In this document: piece by piece, positions 61,155 through 64,000 of the stretch
Layout: the number at the start of each line of letters is the position of its first letter
Position numbering within the stretch: the stretch's first letter is position 1
Assembly (NCBI RefSeq): GCF_902506165.1
Contig: NZ_LR733817.1
Coordinates: 3,023,937 to 3,087,936, forward strand
Origin: Bosea sp. 29B
GTDB taxonomy: Bacteria; Pseudomonadota; Alphaproteobacteria; Rhizobiales; Beijerinckiaceae
Direction: 5' to 3'
DNA length: 64,000 bases
Program-made: the position numbers and the translations under genes
Notes under the pieces: generated by a model
The model's database searches: none
The model's input: only the letters and a program-made list of their open reading frames with translations
Told to the model about the DNA's origin: nothing

Positions 61155-63050
61155 TCAGGCAGCCAGTGCACGATAGATCGCCGGCAGCGCTGCCGGCAGC
61201 CGCTCCAGCTTCGAGATGATTGCATGGCCGTTGCGGCCGAAGAGATGCGGGATATAGGCGCGCGACTCGCGATCGACCGTTACGGCGAAGACGCAAATGC
61301 CGGCGCGGCGCGCCTCGATCACCGCCATGTGCGTGTCCTCCATGGCGAAGCGGCCCTCGTAGTGATCAATGTCGTTGGGCTTGCCGTCGGTCAACACGAG
61401 CAGGAGCTTGCGGCGGTCGGGCCTCGCCTTAAGTCCGGCCGCGGCATGGCGGATCGCGGTGCCGATGCGGGTGTAGTAGCCGGGCTTCAGCGCTGCGATG
61501 CGCGCCTCCACGGCCGGCCCCATCGCTTCGTCGAAGCGCTTCACCGTCTCGATCCGAACCCAGTCGCGCCGGCGCGAGGTGAAGGTCAAGATCTCGTGGC
61601 GGTCGCCGCAGGCGGCCAGCCCATGGGCGAAGACGGTCAACGCCTGCTTCTCGACATCGAGCACGCGCAGATCGTCGAACCAAGAATCGGTCGAGAGCGA
61701 GACGTCCATTAGCGTCGTCACCGCGAGGTCGTGCGCCTGCGGGCGGCTCGCGCGGTGGATGCGGTCGCTGCCGGGGCCGCCGGCGGCGAGATCGGCCTGC
61801 CGGCGCACCACCGCGTCGAGATCGAGGTCGGGGCCGTCGATCTGGCCGCGCTGCGGCTCGCGCAGGGGACGCAGCGCCTCGAACTGGCGGCGGACTTGAC
61901 GCACCAGCGCGCGCGTCGCAGCGTCCTGCACCGGAGCTTCGCTTTCCTGATGGGCGGTGGCGGCTAGGACGCGGCAGTGGTCCTCGCGATAGCTCGCGCT
62001 GCGGAAATCCCATTCCGGATAGGTCAAGGCGCCGGCGAGCGCAGCGTCGTCGATCGCTTCCGGTGGCAGATCTAGGTCGAAGCGGAAGCGCGAGGACGGG
62101 CGACCCTTGCGCTCGCTTAGTACCATGTCGTCAAGCTCGTCGGCGGCTTCCGGATCGTGCTCCTCACTGTCGTCGGAGGGGCGGTCGACTGCTACCATCT
62201 CCGACATCGCCAAGATCTTCTCGAAGCGGTTCAAAATGAAGGGGCTGCGCTCCCGCCATTCCTCCGCGGTCTCGTCGCGGCTGGCGGCATAGGCCTTCAT
62301 CTGCTCCTCGGTCTTGGCCGAGGCCGGCGGAGGTGGCTGGTCCCCGTCGCGTCGGCGCGGGCGGGCGGGCGCGGCTGCGCTGGCCAGCGGCCAGAGCGGA
62401 ACGCCAAGGGCCGGCAGATAGCCGGGCGGAGCCTTGGCGAGCCAGTCTTCTGCAGTGATGGCCGGGGCTTCTCCGCCCAGCAGCGTGCAGATCAGCGCTT
62501 CGACTCTGGCCTCGGTTGCGGGCAGCCCTTCGCGGCGGCGGCTTGTGAGCAAGGCCTCGGCCAGGCGGCGATAGATTGGGGCGAGGCCGGGAAAGGTGGC
62601 GAGCACCCGCGAGACCAGCCGCTGCGCAGCCGCGATCCGCGCGAGATCACGCTGTAGAGGGTCGTTCTCCGCAACCGGTCGGGACGGCATAGCGGCCATG
62701 CAGGCGGCGAGCCATATATAGAGGTCGCGGTTCAGCCGGGGCTGGGGGAATAGCGCGATCTGCGCGGGCAGGTGCAGGCTGTCAGGCGTGCGCAGCGCCT
62801 GTGCCAGCCGCTCCTCGCCAAGGCCCACGCGCTGGCGCAGATTCAGCCGGTGGTTGGCGGCGCGCTCGCGGGCCGGCACGATCTTGACACCGGGCTCGCC
62901 GCCGAAGCCGCGGAAGCAGACGGCGAGCGTCGGTGCCATGCTTGCCAGTGTCACCGCAGCTTGCGGGTGATGCGGCAGGCTCGCAGTGTCACCGACCAGC
63001 CTGTGCCAGAACCGCCCGACCGTCTCTTCCAGCTCAAGGAAGTCCAGCAT
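61155..63050 (-). CDS. norD: NorD, von Willebrand A-domain activator of NO reductase
   Basis: NorD (631 aa) works with the MoxR-type ATPase NorQ to insert the non-heme iron into NO reductase. The C-terminal VWA domain (about 435-625) has an intact MIDAS motif (MDVSLSTDSW), the late TDGKPND Asp and the closing IFAVTVD-like segment. The N-terminal half matches NorD and includes an acidic low-complexity stretch around residues 290-310 (DDSEEHDPEAADELDD). ATG 63050 lies 10 bases after the norQ stop. Confidence 0.92.
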   Translation of the reverse strand: MLDFLELEETVGRFWHRLVGDTASLPHHPQAAVTLASMAPTLAVCFRGFGGEPGVKIVPARERAANHRLNLRQRVGLGEERLAQALRTPDSLHLPAQIALFPQPRLNRDLYIWLAACMAAMPSRPVAENDPLQRDLARIAAAQRLVSRVLATFPGLAPIYRRLAEALLTSRRREGLPATEARVEALICTLLGGEAPAITAEDWLAKAPPGYLPALGVPLWPLASAAAPARPRRRDGDQPPPPASAKTEEQMKAYAASRDETAEEWRERSPFILNRFEKILAMSEMVAVDRPSDDSEEHDPEAADELDDMVLSERKGRPSSRFRFDLDLPPEAIDDAALAGALTYPEWDFRSASYREDHCRVLAATAHQESEAPVQDAATRALVRQVRRQFEALRPLREPQRGQIDGPDLDLDAVVRRQADLAAGGPGSDRIHRASRPQAHDLAVTTLMDVSLSTDSWFDDLRVLDVEKQALTVFAHGLAACGDRHEILTFTSRRRDWVRIETVKRFDEAMGPAVEARIAALKPGYYTRIGTAIRHAAAGLKARPDRRKLLLVLTDGKPNDIDHYEGRFAMEDTHMAVIEARRAGICVFAVTVDRESRAYIPHLFGRNGHAIISKLERLPAALPAIYRALAA

Positions 63051-63060
63051 TGCGCGCCTC

Positions 63061-63885
63061 CTAGACGAGAACCGCTCGCGCAACCTCGACGAGCCCGGCC
63101 TTGACCTCCGGCTCATCGGTCAGCGGCTCGATGATGGCGGCGGTCACCGCTTCGGAGCGCGGCAGCCCGGCGGCGATCAGGCTCGCGGCATAGACGATGA
63201 GGCGGGTCGAGACGCCTTCCTCGATATCCTGCCCCTTCAGCGTGCGCAGTCGCCGGGCGAGGTCGACCAACGGCGCGACGGCGCCTTCGTCGAGCCCGCT
63301 TTCCTGCGCGACGACGGCGATCTCCTGCTCCCGCGGCAGGAAGTCGAAGCTGATCGAGACGAAGCGCTGGCGGGTCGAAGGCTTCAGGTTCTTGAGCAGG
63401 TTCTGGTAGCCGGGATTGTAGGAGACCGCGATCATGAAGGTGGCGGGTGCGGCGAGCAGCTCGCCGGTGCGCTCCAGCGGCAGGATGCGCCGATCGTCGG
63501 TCAAGGGATGCAATACGACCGCGACGTCCTTGCGAGCCTCGACGATCTCGTCGAGATAGCACAGCCCGCCCTCGCGCACGGCGCGCGTCAGCGGCCCGTC
63601 GACCCAGACGGTCTCGCCGCCCTTGAGCAGGTGGCGGCCGGTCAGGTCGGCGGCCGAGAGGTCGTCATGGCAGGCGACGGTGAAGAGCGGCAGGCCAAGC
63701 TGCGCCGCCATATGCGCGACGAAGCGCGTCTTGCCGGAGCCGGTCGGCCCCTTGAGCAGCAGCGGCAGGCGCCGCTCCCAGGCCTTCTCGAACAGGAAGC
63801 GCTCATTGCCGGAGGCGGTGTAGGCGGGAATGTCGAGCGCATCGGCCACAGGCGGCGCGACGGGCAGGCGCGGGATCATGTTCAT
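63061..63885 (-). CDS. norQ: NorQ, MoxR-type AAA+ ATPase
   Basis: NorQ (274 aa) is the AAA+ partner of NorD, required to activate the NorBC nitric oxide reductase. Walker A is GPTGSGKTRFV near residue 45, Walker B is GGLCYLDEIVEA and sensor 1 is FMIAVSYNPGYQ. The ATG at 63,885 follows AAGG. Gene order (norB end, norQ, norD) matches the usual norCBQD operon. Confidence 0.95.
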   Translation of the reverse strand: MNMIPRLPVAPPVADALDIPAYTASGNERFLFEKAWERRLPLLLKGPTGSGKTRFVAHMAAQLGLPLFTVACHDDLSAADLTGRHLLKGGETVWVDGPLTRAVREGGLCYLDEIVEARKDVAVVLHPLTDDRRILPLERTGELLAAPATFMIAVSYNPGYQNLLKNLKPSTRQRFVSISFDFLPREQEIAVVAQESGLDEGAVAPLVDLARRLRTLKGQDIEEGVSTRLIVYAASLIAAGLPRSEAVTAAIIEPLTDEPEVKAGLVEVARAVLV

Positions 63886-63913
63886 CAGGGAAACCTTCGG
63901 AGGAGGGGGCGAC

Positions 63914-63937
63914 GCCCGCCGGCCGGAGCCGGCGGGC
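63914..63937 (-). other. Hairpin between norB and norQ
   Basis: GCCCGCCGGC and GCCGGCGGGC form a perfect 10-bp stem with a 4-base loop immediately after the norB-like stop. No T run follows in the direction of transcription, so an mRNA-processing or stabilising role is more likely than full termination. Confidence 0.55.
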
Positions 63938-63943
63938 AGGGCG

Positions 63944-64000
63944 TCATTCCGCCGGATGGGCGAGTGCGAGCGGTTCTGCGGTACGCTCGCGGCCGGGAAT
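63944..64000 (-). CDS. norB: 3' end of a gene, probably norB
   Basis: The last 18 codons of a minus-strand gene end with TGA at 63,944-63,946 (tail IPGRERTAEPLALAHPAE). The short tail is not diagnostic by itself. The position directly upstream of norQ and norD makes NorB, the catalytic subunit of the cytochrome c-dependent NO reductase, by far the best guess. Confidence 0.6.
   Translation of the reverse strand: MPGRERTAEPLALAHPAE

Overview
The window comes from a GC-rich alphaproteobacterium, most likely a Hyphomicrobiales member such as Bosea or a relative. This is inferred from codon bias, the type VI secretion gene set, a class I copper nitrite reductase with pseudoazurin, and an NnrR-type regulator. 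There is one tRNA, tRNA-Ser(GGA), and one transposase gene. I saw no CRISPR array, rRNA or integrase.

Region 1 (1-18,884) is most of a type VI secretion system on the + strand: the end of tssF, then tssG, tagH, tssJ, tssK, tssL, tssM, tagF, pppA, ppkA, a short vgrG, a small unknown gene, hcp, clpV and a sigma-54 activator. Most neighbours overlap by 4 bases. hcp has a textbook -24/-12 promoter (13,726) with two copies of a CTGCGCAGT palindrome upstream, probably the site for the activator encoded 3.5 kb downstream. TagF, the PP2C phosphatase, the Ser/Thr kinase and the FHA protein form the known post-translational switch for T6SS firing.

Region 2 (18,912-22,469) appears to extend that control. 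It holds a second Ser/Thr kinase, a divergent ParA/MinD ATPase with a coiled-coil partner, and an RsbW-like/STAS partner-switch pair. Their combination beside a T6SS is one of the least explained parts of the window.

Region 3 (22,470-37,740) is a patchwork. It contains tRNA-Ser, a yifB/comM gene cut off just before its Walker A motif, a soluble PAS-PAS chemoreceptor, an apparently 5'-truncated gene, a GAF/Fis regulator without AAA+ domain next to an aldehyde/alcohol dehydrogenase/DUF779 operon, an MHYT-GGDEF protein, a dienelactone hydrolase and an ISNCY-type transposase. Base composition drops in places, suggesting acquired or rearranged DNA. An FNR-type box here sits before a 25-codon membrane-peptide ORF.

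Region 4 (37,887-64,000) is an anaerobic respiration and denitrification island. It carries hemN, ubiX-ubiD, the oxygen-independent ubiquinone genes ubiT-ubiU-ubiV, pseudoazurin, two nnrS genes and a remnant of a third, a TonB receptor/ABC importer/NnrS operon facing an Rrf2 regulator, an FmdE-like gene with a DUF1971 gene, an NnrR/DNR regulator, norF-norE-nirV-nirK, a DUF2249/membrane protein/DUF59 operon, and norD-norQ running into the end of a probable norB. TTG-N8-CAA boxes followed by a suitably spaced -10 element precede hemN, ubiT, pseudoazurin, the TonB operon, fmdE, nirK and the DUF2249 operon, so the island looks like one FNR/NnrR regulon.
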